Assembly: GCA_034423575.1 (NCBI GenBank) | Contig: DAOUIF010000028.1 | Location: 1-64,000 of the forward strand | Length of the DNA stretch: 64,000 nucleotides | Source of the DNA: Bin87 sp034423575 | GTDB lineage: Bacteria > Chloroflexota > Dehalococcoidia > Lucifugimonadales > UBA3495 | Reading direction: 5' to 3' | Shown here: one piece after another, positions 25,285 to 34,429 of the stretch | How the letters are laid out: every line of letters starts with the position of its first letter | How positions within the stretch are numbered: the first letter of the stretch is position 1 | Position numbers and translations under genes: made by a program | Notes under the pieces: generated by a model | The model's database searches: none | What the model saw: only the letters and a program-made list of their open reading frames with translations | Told to the model about the DNA's origin: nothing

Positions 25285-25312
25285 GGAGGGGCAGCCCATA
25301 GGCCGCCCCTCC
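25285..25312. terminator. Hairpin between convergent genes
   Basis: GGAGGGGC and GCCCCTCC pair around an inner GCC/GGC, forming a long GC-rich hairpin between the MoaD-like gene and the convergent protease-like gene. It lacks a T tract, so termination strength is doubtful. Confidence 0.45.
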
Positions 25313-25336
25313 GCGCATTCGTTTGTGGTCGCCCGG

Positions 25337-25702
25337 TTACAGCAGAAACGGCGGACCGATCTCGCTTTCAGGCCGTTGCTCGATTCGCTCGTTCGCCAGG
25401 TCCATCTTGAACCCCAGGTCCCGCAGTAGTTTGCAGCCCACCAGCGGGACCGCCGCCGGTACCGCTCCGTTGACGAAGCCGGTCCCCTCCAGCATGCCAA
25501 CCGCAATGTAAACGGGAGTTCGACTGACGCTGCCGTCGGCCATCATCAGGGCGGCGCTGGCGTTGGGCACGGTATCCAATCCCAGAACGCCAATGTCGGC
25601 CTGTGGGATACCCACCCAGGTCGCGCCGGTATCCACCAGAAAGTCGAACTCCCGCGTTTCGTTTCGGCCGGTGATGCTGCCCTTGGCGTAAGTCACTCCC
25701 AT
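25337..25702 (-). CDS. Retropepsin-like (clan AA) aspartic protease domain protein
   Basis: A 121-residue single-domain protein with FLVDTGATW (DTG near 26-28) and a second hydrophobic-hydrophobic-Gly segment (PLVGCKLLRDLGFKMD) near 95, as in retropepsin-like clan AA proteins. Such short proteins work as dimers, each giving one DTG. No signal peptide is seen, so it is probably cytoplasmic. Target unknown. It converges with the MoaD-like gene. Confidence 0.75.
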   Translation of the reverse strand: MGVTYAKGSITGRNETREFDFLVDTGATWVGIPQADIGVLGLDTVPNASAALMMADGSVSRTPVYIAVGMLEGTGFVNGAVPAAVPLVGCKLLRDLGFKMDLANERIEQRPESEIGPPFLL

Positions 25703-25763
25703 AAAGGTTCTCCTCCGTTGCCGAACCTTGGTTGACGCTGCGATTATACCGTCACCAGGATCG

Positions 25764-27593
25764 CTATTCCGGGAACAATGTCAGCACAGCAGCGCCCCTG
25801 GTGTAGTCTTCCCCGGTGGTGGAACTGAATGCTGACACGCCAATTCCTTCCCGCAATATCTGATACTCTTCCGGTTCCAAATCCAGGTCCTCCGCATCCA
25901 GCTGCGCGACAATGCGGCGTATGTCAACATAGCCCAGGAACTGCCCGTCGGTCGCCAGGTGCGCGGCGGCACGCCGGTATTCGGCATCGGATGACAAGCT
26001 ATCTCCCCCTCCGTTCTGTCGCTCCACGATGGCGGTCAGCGCGCTTTCGGTGGTCCCAAGAGTGAGGTATTGGTCGTGGAGGATGTAGCCTGGCCGGTAA
26101 CCGATTGGGCCGCCCACCATCATCCCCAGCAGACCCAGGTCGAAAACCGTGGCGTCATCCTCTGCCCCAATGTCAACTGAGCTGGCTTCCAGACCGGCGT
26201 GTTCTTGCAGCAAGTCGCCAACCTTGTCCATAGTGTCGGCCAAGTCCTCCTTCCCGTCTTCCCGATAAGACAGCATTGCCACCACGTCAACTGGGTTGGC
26301 GGTAGGGTCATCCGTCACGGCGTCGAAATCAAAGTCGCGCACTGCCAGAATGGCCTGCCCCGACAGATGGTCGAAGAAGTCCGCTTCCAGGTCAATTCCC
26401 GTGAGGTCATTTACCAGCCAAAACCCCAAGTCCAGCGCGTCCGCCAGAGTGGAGTCGTTATCCAGATCCGGCGCGCTGCCGCTGGCGATTTCGTCCACCG
26501 CGTCGTTGATTTCGTCAATCACTCCGGGATAAGGTAAAAGACCATCCAAATCGGACTCCCCCAGCGCGGTCCGCCAGTGGTCAACGTTGGGGTCGAAGGC
26601 GCCGGCCATAAAACCAAGGGTATCAGTCGGCAACAGATTGGCCGGGTCTTGCAATTCCACTATGTCCAGCCCGAAAGTGGACACGGTGGGTGATACCACC
26701 TCCATCGTCACCCCGCGCTCTACCCATTCGGTGGAGCCGGCCACCCAATCCGGAGACTGGTCGGCGAAGACCGCCGGGCCCGGCATACTAATGAGACCCG
26801 CTGCGAAATCGGCTGACAACTCCAGGACCTGCTCGTAGTCCACGTATATCGAGGAGAAACGACGTTCCGGCAAAGCCGCACGGGCGGCCTGGAATTCAGG
26901 CGTTTCGGCCAATGATTCGCCGCCTTCGTCGTCAATGCGGGCGAGGATACTTTCCAACGTCTCGAGGTTAGTGGTGAATACCAGCCAGTCCCTGGTGACG
27001 GCGTAAGCCTGTAACGCATTCTCATCCACCCAAGTGTCATAACCGCCATGGGAGCCGGAGCGGAAATTCGCGTCCGTTTCTCCTTCCACATACTCCAGCC
27101 ATTTCGACAGAAATTCGGCGGCAGCGTCCTCGTCGCGCACTCCCACCGTGACCGCCGCAGACACCCCCTCCCAGGTCTCCGCGCCGTCGTCAAAGCTGAT
27201 GCCACCGTCCGAAAGCTTGACCTCGATCACGGCGGCGGCTATCTCCGGGCCGATCCACGGCATCACCTCCGTCTCAAAGTCGATCCTGGTATCTTCTTCA
27301 AACTCGTCCCGCAATTCGTCGATGAGATCGGCAAACGCGGGATATTCGTTGAATCGCCCCCATATCTCCCGCATTTCCTCGAACTGCCCCCCGCCAGGCG
27401 TCAGAGTGACCCAAGCATACGCTACAGTGTCCGGCGGGTAGTAACGGGCCGAATATTCCGGCTCTTTCCCGCCAACCAGCAGGGCGAGGATCGGCCCCGG
27501 AATAGGCAGCAGCCTGAAATACATAGCTGCGCCCACTGCGATGACGGCAATGACAATTGCGGCGGCGATTGCCCCGAGAACCTTTATAACCAT
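25764..27593 (-). CDS. DUF3352-like membrane-anchored protein
   Basis: A 609-residue protein with an N-terminal membrane helix (about 3-30) and a large outer domain. The PPDTVAYAWVTL opening, repeated D-L-L-P-T-D-T-L-G-F and YVDYEQVLELS segments, and several internal LxxIxxRxDDEGG-like repeats resemble DUF3352 proteins, whose role is unknown. The ATG at 27593 is chosen because AAGGAG lies 9 bases upstream; the longer frame would begin at a TTG inside that site. Upstream on the minus strand is TGCTACACT, a likely extended -10 box. It is divergent from the cobalamin riboswitch operon. Confidence 0.7.
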   Translation of the reverse strand: MVIKVLGAIAAAIVIAVIAVGAAMYFRLLPIPGPILALLVGGKEPEYSARYYPPDTVAYAWVTLTPGGGQFEEMREIWGRFNEYPAFADLIDELRDEFEEDTRIDFETEVMPWIGPEIAAAVIEVKLSDGGISFDDGAETWEGVSAAVTVGVRDEDAAAEFLSKWLEYVEGETDANFRSGSHGGYDTWVDENALQAYAVTRDWLVFTTNLETLESILARIDDEGGESLAETPEFQAARAALPERRFSSIYVDYEQVLELSADFAAGLISMPGPAVFADQSPDWVAGSTEWVERGVTMEVVSPTVSTFGLDIVELQDPANLLPTDTLGFMAGAFDPNVDHWRTALGESDLDGLLPYPGVIDEINDAVDEIASGSAPDLDNDSTLADALDLGFWLVNDLTGIDLEADFFDHLSGQAILAVRDFDFDAVTDDPTANPVDVVAMLSYREDGKEDLADTMDKVGDLLQEHAGLEASSVDIGAEDDATVFDLGLLGMMVGGPIGYRPGYILHDQYLTLGTTESALTAIVERQNGGGDSLSSDAEYRRAAAHLATDGQFLGYVDIRRIVAQLDAEDLDLEPEEYQILREGIGVSAFSSTTGEDYTRGAAVLTLFPE

Positions 27594-27661
27594 TGTTGCA
27601 ATATCTCCTTGCGCCAAATGGCCTTTGGTTTTCAGTGTAGCATTGCCAACAGCCCTGCCCG

Positions 27662-27690
27662 TTGACAGCGGCCACCATCCCGGCTACATT
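27662..27690 (+). promoter_or_regulatory. Promoter of the cobalamin riboswitch operon
   Basis: TTGACA (27662-27667), a 17-base spacer and TACATT (27685-27690). The predicted start is near 27697, about 35 bases before the first conserved riboswitch element. Confidence 0.65.
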
Positions 27691-27729
27691 GGCTGCGCGG
27701 TTTGTCCGCACATTAAAATTCGAAAACCA

Positions 27730-27910
27730 GACACCGGGCGCCACACAGATCCCATCGGCTTAATTGGGAAGGCGGTGCGAATCCGCCGCGGTTGCGCCAC
27801 TGTAAGCGGGGAGCCGGTCGACGATTGGCCACTGTCGTCCGTACAATGCGGATTGCGGGAAGGCGTCGGCGCGGGTTTAGAGCCGCAAGCCAGGAGACCT
27901 GCCCGGTGTT
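27730..27910 (+). ncRNA. Cobalamin riboswitch
   Basis: The conserved cores of the AdoCbl-type aptamer are visible in order: the P3-P5 region GGGAAGGCGGTGCGAATCCGCC, the J6/3-like GCGCCACTGTAAGCGGGGAGC (27794-27814), and the B12 box AAGCCAGGAGACCTGCC near 27887-27903. It reads in the same direction as cbiE-cobN and is followed by an intrinsic terminator, so B12 should stop transcription of the operon. The edges are approximate. Confidence 0.93.
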
Positions 27911-28009
27911 GCCTCGGAACTCCGCTCTGCGCTTAACAGGGACGTTCTGGTATGCGCTATAGCACGGTTGTTTTGCGATCCGTGCGAACCCGCATCAGTA
28001 ATCACTCTG

Positions 28010-28040
28010 AACCCTGGTGGAGCTGTTTCCCAGGGTTTTA
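28010..28040 (+). terminator. Riboswitch-controlled terminator
   Basis: An 8-bp stem AACCCTGG (28010-28017)/CCAGGGTT (28030-28037) followed by TTTA. It lies between the aptamer and the first codon of cbiE and probably forms the off state when B12 is bound. Confidence 0.72.
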
Positions 28041-28057
28041 TTCTTGCCGAAAATCCG

Positions 28058-28756
28058 ATGACATCGTCAAACGCAGCAATCAAAATGACCGTCGTGGGCG
28101 TGGGCCCCGGCGATCCCGACATGCTCACCCTCAGAGGCCGTGAGGCGATCCAGACCGCCGACCTCGTGGTGGGTTTCAAGACCGTCCTCGACGTAATCGC
28201 CGGCCGCACCGGCGACGCCGAAGTGCGCCCGATGGCGTACCGCGACCAGGAGGCCGTATTGGACTATGCCCAAGAGCAGGCGCAGCAGGGCAAGCGTTGC
28301 GTTGTCTGCGTTTGGGGCGATCTGAACGTCTCTGCAAAGGAGTTGCTGAACCGCGTGCGCCGACGCGCCGATAGCGTCGAGCTGGTGCCCGGGGTCAGCA
28401 GCATCCAGTTCGCCTGCGCCCGCGCCGGCATATCCCTGGAAGAGTCGTTGTTCCTTACCCTGCACCAGCGTTGGGATCGCGGCTCCGAACTGGGCGAGCT
28501 GGTCGAGACGCTGAACCAGGGGCGGCGCAACGTGATCCTGCTCCCCCGTCCCTTCGACTTCATGCCGGCGGCCATCGCCGAAAACGCCATCACCGATGGC
28601 GCCAGGGCAGACCACCCCGTGACCGTATTTCAGCGCCTCACCCTGCCCGACGAGCAGCGCTGGGACGGGACCCTGGCAGAACTCGCCCAGGTCGCCGAGG
28701 GATTCAGCGATCTTTCCATCATGGTATTCCCCCGGCCCACCGAGCACTCGGACTGA
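28058..28756 (+). CDS. cbiE: Cobalt-precorrin-7 (C5)-methyltransferase
   Basis: A 232-residue SAM-dependent methyltransferase of corrin-ring synthesis, class III tetrapyrrole methylase fold. The start motif VVGVGPGDPDMLTLRG (about 11-26), GDLNVSAKELLNRV and VELVPGVSSIQFACARAG are family hallmarks; H-Q-R-W-D-R-G follows. The upstream frame to 27968 runs through the riboswitch terminator, so the ATG at 28058 (or 28085) is more likely. CbiT, the partner decarboxylase often fused as CobL, is not present. cobN starts 3 bases after its stop. Controlled by the cobalamin riboswitch. Confidence 0.9.
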   Translation: MTSSNAAIKMTVVGVGPGDPDMLTLRGREAIQTADLVVGFKTVLDVIAGRTGDAEVRPMAYRDQEAVLDYAQEQAQQGKRCVVCVWGDLNVSAKELLNRVRRRADSVELVPGVSSIQFACARAGISLEESLFLTLHQRWDRGSELGELVETLNQGRRNVILLPRPFDFMPAAIAENAITDGARADHPVTVFQRLTLPDEQRWDGTLAELAQVAEGFSDLSIMVFPRPTEHSD

Positions 28757-28759
28757 TCC

Positions 28760-31700
28760 ATGACCACCGAAGCGCCAACCGCGACCGGTTCAATCGTACT
28801 GGTCACCACCGCCGATACGGACATCCTCACCGCAGAACGCGCTCTGGTGCGTATGCCCTGGGGCGACGCGGTGAACGTCCACGCCTTCAACCCGGTTGCG
28901 CTGGAGGGCGACTCGGACCAGGCCGCAACCGCCCGGCGCGAACTGTTGGCGGCCGTGAACGACGCGGCTGTCGTCGTTTTGCGCCTCTTGGGCGGGCGGC
29001 GCGCTCTTGGCGATACGTTCGATCCTCTTTGGGAAATCTGCCTGCAAAACCGCACGCCCCTCATTGCCTGTCCGGGCCACCAGGAATGGGACGACGACCT
29101 GGTCGCCGCGTGCACCGCGCCCGTTGCCGAGGTTGAAACCGTTTTCTCCTATCTGATGCGCGGAGGCGTGCTCAACTTCCGCAATCTGTTCCTCTTCCTC
29201 GCCGATACCTATCTCGGCGGGGATTTCGGGCATGAAGCGCCGGCGCCCATGCCGTGGCAGGGCATCTACCATCCCGAAGTTCCCGAGGGTACGTCCTTCG
29301 CCGACTACCGCCTCGCCCGATGGGACTCCGCCCGTCCCTCCGTTGGCGTGTTGTTCTATCGCGCCCATTGGATGAGTGGGAACCTGGCCTTCGTTGACGA
29401 GCTGATTGCCCGCCTGGAAGCCCAAAACGTCAACGTCCTGCCGGTCTTTTCCTACAGCCTCAAGCATCAGCCTGAGGATGACGAGGCCGACGGGAGCCAC
29501 ACGCTGACCGAGTACATGGTCGATCCCGACGGCCTTCCCCGAGTGGACTGCATCGTCAACACCATGGGTCTGGCCATGAGTGACCTCGACCACCAGCAAG
29601 GCGGAACGGGCGCGACCGTCGCCACCGGTTGGTCCCAGGAACTGCTCGACAACCTGGACGTGCCGATCATCCAGGGCATCGTCAGTACCGGCAGCCGCAC
29701 CGAATGGGAGGATAGCTCTCTGGGGCTCGGTCCTATAGATACGGCCATGAACGTCGCCTTCCCCGAGTTCGACGGCCGGATCATCACCGTGCCTGTGTCC
29801 TTCAAGGAGGACACCGGCGCCGCTCCTGACACCCTGTCCGCCGGCCGGATGCAGCGCTACGTCGCCCAGCCCGACCGCATGGACTACCTGGCCCGGCTTG
29901 CCTCACGACACGCCACGCTCCGACGCAAAGCCAACGCCGAAAAGCGCGTCGCCATCATCCTCAGCAACTACCCCACGAAAGACGCTCGCATCGGCAACGC
30001 CGTTGGCCTCGACACTCCGGCTTCGGCCATCAATCTTCTCCACGCGCTGAACAACGCCGGCTACAAGGTCGATGACATCCCTGCCGATGGCGACGAACTG
30101 GTCCAACGCATTATCGAGCGGTGCAGCAACGACACGGACACGCTGACCGAGGAGCAGCTTCGTCTCGCGGCCGGACACGTGGAGCGCCGCGACTACGCCC
30201 GCTGGTACGCCGGTTTCCCCGAATCCGTCCGCGCCGAACTGCTGGATGCTTGGGGGGAACCACCCGGTCACGTGTACCGGACCGGAGACCGCCTCGCTAT
30301 CGCCGGCGTTCCCATGGGCAACGTGTTCGTTGGCCTGCAACCGCCGCGGGGGTTCGGAGAGAACCCGATCTCCGTCTACCACAACCCCGATCTCACGCCA
30401 ACGCACCATTACGTGGCCTACTACCGCTGGATCCGCGACGTGTTCCAGGCCGACGCCATGATCCACATCGGCAAGCACGGCACCCTGGAATGGCTTCCGG
30501 GCAAGGGCGTAGGCCTGTCACAGGCCTGCTATCCGGAGGTCGCGCTGGACGACATCCCCCTCTTCTATCCCTTCATCGTCAACAACCCCGGAGAGGGTAC
30601 CCAGGCCAAACGGCGCACCCACGCCACGATCATCGACCATCTCATCCCGCCCATGACCACCGCTGACTCCTACGGCGACATCGCCAAGCTGGAGCAGCTC
30701 ATGGACGAGCACTACCAGTGCCAGACCCTCGACCCCGCCAAGCTGCCCACCCTCGAGGCTCAGATCTGGGAGATGGTGCAGCAGGCCGAGCTCCACCGCG
30801 ATCTCGGCGTCGACGAGCAGCCCGACGATTTCGGCGAGTTCATGCTGGAAATCGACGGCTACCTTTGCGAGATCAAGGACGCCCAGATCAAGGACGGTTT
30901 GCACACCCTGGGACAACCGCCCACCGCCGATCAGATGGTGGGCCTGCTTTGCGCCGTGACTCGCCTCGACAACGGAGCCGTGCCCAGCCTGCGCCGCGCC
31001 CTGGCCGAAGCCCTGGGCTACGACTATTACGCCCTGCTCGAAGATCCCGCTGCCGCCGTCAATGGCAGCACTCCTTCCGTCTTGCACGGCGGGGATGGCG
31101 ATGCGCCCATACGGAACGCGGGCGATATCATCGAGGCACTAGAGTCGCTTTGTCGACAGGCCTACCAGCGCCTGTGCGACGACGGTTTCGCCGCGCATCT
31201 CATCCCCACCGTCGTGGCCGACACTTTGGGTCGTCCCGATGCGCGCACCGAGGGGGTGCTCTCTTACGTCGGGCAGCATATCTACCCTTCCCTCCTGCGC
31301 ACCACCGACGAAATCGACAACCTGTTGCGTGGCCTCGACGGCCGGTTCGTGCCGCCGGGACCTTCAGGTGCGCCCACCCGTGGCATGGTCAACGTCCTGC
31401 CCACGGGACGCAATTTCTACTCCGTGGATCCTCGGGCATTGCCCTCGCCCACCGCATGGGATGTCGGAAAATCCCTGGGCGACGCCCTGTTGCAGAAATA
31501 TCTGGATGAAGAAGGCGGCTATCCCGAAATGGTGGGTGTTGTGGTCTGGGGCACCTCCGCCATGCGCACCCACGGCGACGACATCGCCCAGATACTGTAC
31601 CTCCTGGGGGTGAAGCCAGTCTGGCAGGCTGAAAGCCGTCGCGTGAGCAGCCTGGAGGTGATTCCCGTCTCCGAATTGGGACGCCCCCGCATCGACGTTA

Positions 31701-32656
31701 CCGTCCGCATCAGCGGCTTCTTCCGCGACGCCTTCCCCAATCTCATTTACCTGATCGACCAGGCCGTCGCCCTCGCCGCCGCCCAGGACGAATCACCTGA
31801 TGACAACTACGTCGTCAAGCACGTGCGGGAGGACGCTGAACGGCGCGCTGCTGACCCGGAGTCTGAAACTGCTGACAGCGCCGGCGACCCGACCCTGTTT
31901 CGCATCTTCGGCAGCAAGCCGGGAGCCTACGGCGCCGGAATCCTCGGCGTGTTGGACGAGCGCAATTGGGAAACCGTCCATGACCTCGCGGAGGTGTACA
32001 CATCATGGGGTGGGTACGCCTATTCGCGCCAGGACTTCGGCGTCACCGCCCGCAGCGAATTCCGCACCCGGTTCGGCCAGATCGTCATCGCCGCCAAGAA
32101 CCAGGACAACCGCGAGCACGACGTGTTCGACAGCGATGACTACATGCAGTATCACGGCGGCATGATCGCCACCGTGCGCTCCCTGACCGGCAGGAGCCCG
32201 CGCCAGTTCTTCGGCGACAGCAGCGACCCGTCACGCGCCCGGGTTCGGGATCTGCAGGACGAGGCTCGCCGCGTCTTCCGCAGCCGCGTGGTGAACCCCA
32301 AGTGGATGCAGTCCATGCAGCGCCACGGCTACAAGGGCGCTTTCGAGCTCGCCGCCACCGTGGATTACATGTTCGGGTATGATGCAACCGCCCAGGTAAT
32401 TGAGGACTGGATGTACGAGGACGTTACGGAGGAGTACGTCCTGAACCCCGACATGCAGGAATTCTTCCGGCAGAGCAACCCCTGGGCATTGCGGGGCATC
32501 GTCGAGCGCCTGCTGGAGGCGGTCCAGCGCGGCTTGTGGGAAAACCCGCCGCCCGAGATGCTGGACCAGCTCCGGCAGATGTATCTCGAACTCGAGACCG
32601 ACATTGAAGCTCGGCAAGAGGCCGGCGCTCGAACCAACCCCGCAACCACCCCATGA
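28760..32656 (+). CDS. cobN: Cobaltochelatase large subunit
   Basis: This 1298-residue CobN/BchH-family chelatase subunit inserts cobalt into the corrin (hydrogenobyrinic acid a,c-diamide in the aerobic pathway). The BchH/CobN core includes FGENPISVYHNPDLTPTHHYVA, FQADAMIHIGKHGTLEWLPGKGVGLS (near 565-590), VVWGTSAMRTHGDDIAQILYLLGVKPVW and ARDFGVTARSEF-like segments. CobN needs an ATPase pair, CobS/CobT. Those are absent here, but a ChlI-ChlD fusion lies downstream at 34430 and probably serves instead. Its stop overlaps the next ATG (ATGA). Confidence 0.95.
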   Translation: MTTEAPTATGSIVLVTTADTDILTAERALVRMPWGDAVNVHAFNPVALEGDSDQAATARRELLAAVNDAAVVVLRLLGGRRALGDTFDPLWEICLQNRTPLIACPGHQEWDDDLVAACTAPVAEVETVFSYLMRGGVLNFRNLFLFLADTYLGGDFGHEAPAPMPWQGIYHPEVPEGTSFADYRLARWDSARPSVGVLFYRAHWMSGNLAFVDELIARLEAQNVNVLPVFSYSLKHQPEDDEADGSHTLTEYMVDPDGLPRVDCIVNTMGLAMSDLDHQQGGTGATVATGWSQELLDNLDVPIIQGIVSTGSRTEWEDSSLGLGPIDTAMNVAFPEFDGRIITVPVSFKEDTGAAPDTLSAGRMQRYVAQPDRMDYLARLASRHATLRRKANAEKRVAIILSNYPTKDARIGNAVGLDTPASAINLLHALNNAGYKVDDIPADGDELVQRIIERCSNDTDTLTEEQLRLAAGHVERRDYARWYAGFPESVRAELLDAWGEPPGHVYRTGDRLAIAGVPMGNVFVGLQPPRGFGENPISVYHNPDLTPTHHYVAYYRWIRDVFQADAMIHIGKHGTLEWLPGKGVGLSQACYPEVALDDIPLFYPFIVNNPGEGTQAKRRTHATIIDHLIPPMTTADSYGDIAKLEQLMDEHYQCQTLDPAKLPTLEAQIWEMVQQAELHRDLGVDEQPDDFGEFMLEIDGYLCEIKDAQIKDGLHTLGQPPTADQMVGLLCAVTRLDNGAVPSLRRALAEALGYDYYALLEDPAAAVNGSTPSVLHGGDGDAPIRNAGDIIEALESLCRQAYQRLCDDGFAAHLIPTVVADTLGRPDARTEGVLSYVGQHIYPSLLRTTDEIDNLLRGLDGRFVPPGPSGAPTRGMVNVLPTGRNFYSVDPRALPSPTAWDVGKSLGDALLQKYLDEEGGYPEMVGVVVWGTSAMRTHGDDIAQILYLLGVKPVWQAESRRVSSLEVIPVSELGRPRIDVTVRISGFFRDAFPNLIYLIDQAVALAAAQDESPDDNYVVKHVREDAERRAADPESETADSAGDPTLFRIFGSKPGAYGAGILGVLDERNWETVHDLAEVYTSWGGYAYSRQDFGVTARSEFRTRFGQIVIAAKNQDNREHDVFDSDDYMQYHGGMIATVRSLTGRSPRQFFGDSSDPSRARVRDLQDEARRVFRSRVVNPKWMQSMQRHGYKGAFELAATVDYMFGYDATAQVIEDWMYEDVTEEYVLNPDMQEFFRQSNPWALRGIVERLLEAVQRGLWENPPPEMLDQLRQMYLELETDIEARQEAGARTNPATTP

Positions 32657-32673
32657 GCAGGAGGACGCGGCAG

Positions 32674-33084
32674 ATGGAAAACACCCTAGAATTGCTCAAT
32701 GAACTGACCAGCGACCCCAGGATGATGTGGGTTGTCGGCGGCGGATCCGTGGTCAGTGAGAACCACGCCCACGGAATCAGGCAACCCGAAGTCCACGGCG
32801 GCTGGGCCACCATCGAGGCCGACAACTGGCACTTCCACCTCCAGTTGGAGAAGATCGACGGCATCCAGTTCGTGGAGGCTAAAAGCCACGGCGAGCTCAA
32901 GTCCTACTACGTCCGTTTCTCCCACCAGTGGGATGAAACCCTGGTGCGTTGCTATTTCCCCAATCCCTACCTGGACGACGACGAAAAGCGCACCGAGCTG
33001 CAGCCCGACAAGCTCCGGGCTTTCGAGGAATCCCGCGATCGTTGGGTCGGGAAGGAGGACGACCTGATTTTCGTAGAGCGCTGA
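32674..33084 (+). CDS. Unknown conserved protein in the cobalt operon
   Basis: A 136-residue soluble protein. AGGAGG at 32659-32664 lies 9 bases before the ATG at 32674; an upstream ATG overlapping the cobN stop is possible but lacks that site. The sequence is rich in His, Trp and aromatic residues: ENHAHGIRQPEVHGGW, NWHFHLQLEKIDGIQFVEAKSHGE and YYVRFSHQWDE. A strand-rich domain with several His could bind metal or a tetrapyrrole. It follows cobN directly and precedes cbtB, so a role in cobalt delivery or chelation is a fair guess. I do not recognise the family. Confidence 0.7.
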   Translation: MENTLELLNELTSDPRMMWVVGGGSVVSENHAHGIRQPEVHGGWATIEADNWHFHLQLEKIDGIQFVEAKSHGELKSYYVRFSHQWDETLVRCYFPNPYLDDDEKRTELQPDKLRAFEESRDRWVGKEDDLIFVER

Positions 33085-33120
33085 CCTTTCATGATCGTCG
33101 ATATTGTCCGGCTTGCGGTA

Positions 33121-33149
33121 TTGTCTACCCGCAATCAACGGACTACAAT
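33121..33149 (+). promoter_or_regulatory. Promoter of cbtB
   Basis: TTGTCT (33121-33126), a 17-base spacer and TACAAT (33144-33149), about 50 bases before the cbtB ATG. It gives cbtB its own promoter, not directly under the upstream riboswitch. Confidence 0.6.
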
Positions 33150-33198
33150 CTCAATCATTGGGGACTTTGATACCCCAGAAACGAGAGGAGTGACAACC

Positions 33199-33393
33199 AT
33201 GTTCAACCGTTTCCTGTCCGCCACCGATACCGCCGCATGGGCCCCGTGGCTCGTCGTGGGCGCCATTGCGCTGTATCTCGTGGGTTACGTTGATGGTGGT
33301 GTGCACGCCGCGTCCATCGGCGCGCCGGGCATCCTGACCACCGTTCACGAGTTCTTCCACCACGCCCGCCACGTCGCCTTCATGTGCCATTAG
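33199..33393 (+). CDS. cbtB: Cobalt transporter accessory subunit CbtB
   Basis: A 64-residue membrane protein with one helix (about 16-34) and a His-rich end, HEFFHHARHVAFMCH. This matches CbtB, whose C-terminal H...HDARHAFAFPCH-type motif is thought to bind cobalt. GAGAGGAG lies about 8 bases before the ATG. It pairs with CbtA 209 bases downstream. CbtAB systems are B12-regulated in many bacteria. Confidence 0.85.
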   Translation: MFNRFLSATDTAAWAPWLVVGAIALYLVGYVDGGVHAASIGAPGILTTVHEFFHHARHVAFMCH

Positions 33394-33400
33394 GCTGGAC

Positions 33401-33432
33401 CGAGGCCCGGCGCGTTAGCAACCCGGGCCTCG
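33401..33432 (+). terminator. Terminator hairpin after cbtB
   Basis: A 10-bp stem CGAGGCCCGG/CCGGGCCTCG with a 12-base loop, 8 bases after the cbtB stop; no strong T run follows (CCTTTG). Confidence 0.55.
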
Positions 33433-33438
33433 CCTTTG

Positions 33439-33574
33439 CTCCGGCGCCAGCCGGAGCCGGATCGGCTGATATCGCCGCGCGGACGCTCATCCGAGCGTCG
33501 AGAGGAGTGCGCCGGGGATCTGCCTGATCGGTTTATCTCGAATCGATTTGACTGGTTGACCCAGTTGATAAACC
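33439..33574 (+). repeat. Stacked inverted repeats in the cbtB-cbtA gap
   Basis: Three further inverted repeats lie before cbtA: CTCCGGC/GCCGGAG (33439-33456), GACGCTC/GAGCGTC (33482-33499) and GGTTTATC/GATAAACC with a 29-base separation (33530-33574). The last could be an operator. No riboswitch core is seen. Confidence 0.45.
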
Positions 33575-33602
33575 CGCTCGGTCGGATAGTCATCGGAGGT
33601 AT

Positions 33603-34403
33603 ATGATGACGCGCATCCTCCCCACTGCCATCGTAATGGGAGTGATCGTAGGCTTCCTCGTCGCGGCCTACATGAACATCTTCAACGTGCCCGTCATGGA
33701 ATGGGCGATTGGCCTCGAGGGTTGCGACATTGATCGCGCCGGTTGCGCCGAGCAGCTGGCAAACCCTGAAGAAGAGGAAGAGTTGCCCCTGGCGTTCCTG
33801 ATCACGCTGGGCGGTCAGCGAGTTGGAATGAGCCTCGGGTTGGCGGTCATCGGGATCATCTTCGGCGCCGTGTTCACCGCGTTGTACCACCTGATGCGCA
33901 ACGCCACCCCGGGTTGGAACCCATGGGCCTGGGCCGCAGTGGCCGGCCTGCTGGGTTTCTGGGGGGTGTCAATGTACACGCAGCTCAAGTTCCCGCTGAA
34001 CCCTCCCGGCATCGGCGACGAAGGTACGCTGCTGGCTCGCCAGGGTTTCCAGTTCCTCTTCATGGCGGTGTCGACCATTGCGGTGGGCCTGGTGGTTTAC
34101 GGCGTGGGTCTGGTCAACCGCAGTTCCGAGGGTTCAGGCCGCTGGCTCCGTTACGCGGGCATCGGTATCGCCTACGCCGTGGTGGCCTTGCTCCTGGCTT
34201 TTGCGCTGCCCAGCGTCAGGGACGCTGCTCCCGATTGGCTCCCGCCGGAACTCACCATCATGTTCCGCACCTTCACTGCTGTCGGGCACTTCCTCCTTTG
34301 GATGGGCATCGCATTCGCCACTATCGGCTACCGATCCTACCGCGAGCGCCAGGCACACGCCTATCCTCAGGGGAGCGGCGCGGCGCAAGCGGCCGCCAAT
34401 TGA
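33603..34403 (+). CDS. cbtA: Cobalt transporter subunit CbtA
   Basis: A 266-residue protein with five or six membrane helices. The start RILPTAIVMGVIVGFLVAAYMNIFNVPVMEWAI, the acidic Glu-rich loop after the first helix and the later GFWGVSMYTQLKFPLNPPGIGDE segment match CbtA. The family is a predicted cobalt transporter; the mechanism is not known. Two adjacent ATGs (33603, 33606) follow CGGAGGT. A short gap of 26 bases separates it from the chelatase ATPase. Confidence 0.82.
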   Translation: MMTRILPTAIVMGVIVGFLVAAYMNIFNVPVMEWAIGLEGCDIDRAGCAEQLANPEEEEELPLAFLITLGGQRVGMSLGLAVIGIIFGAVFTALYHLMRNATPGWNPWAWAAVAGLLGFWGVSMYTQLKFPLNPPGIGDEGTLLARQGFQFLFMAVSTIAVGLVVYGVGLVNRSSEGSGRWLRYAGIGIAYAVVALLLAFALPSVRDAAPDWLPPELTIMFRTFTAVGHFLLWMGIAFATIGYRSYRERQAHAYPQGSGAAQAAAN

Positions 34404-34429
34404 TCCGCCAATGCGCGTACGGTGAAACA

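Noticed and set aside
33914..34429. N-terminal extension of the ChlI-ChlD frame to 33914
   Set aside because: These codons read in another frame of cbtA and give no chelatase sequence; the GTG at 34430 fits the family start.
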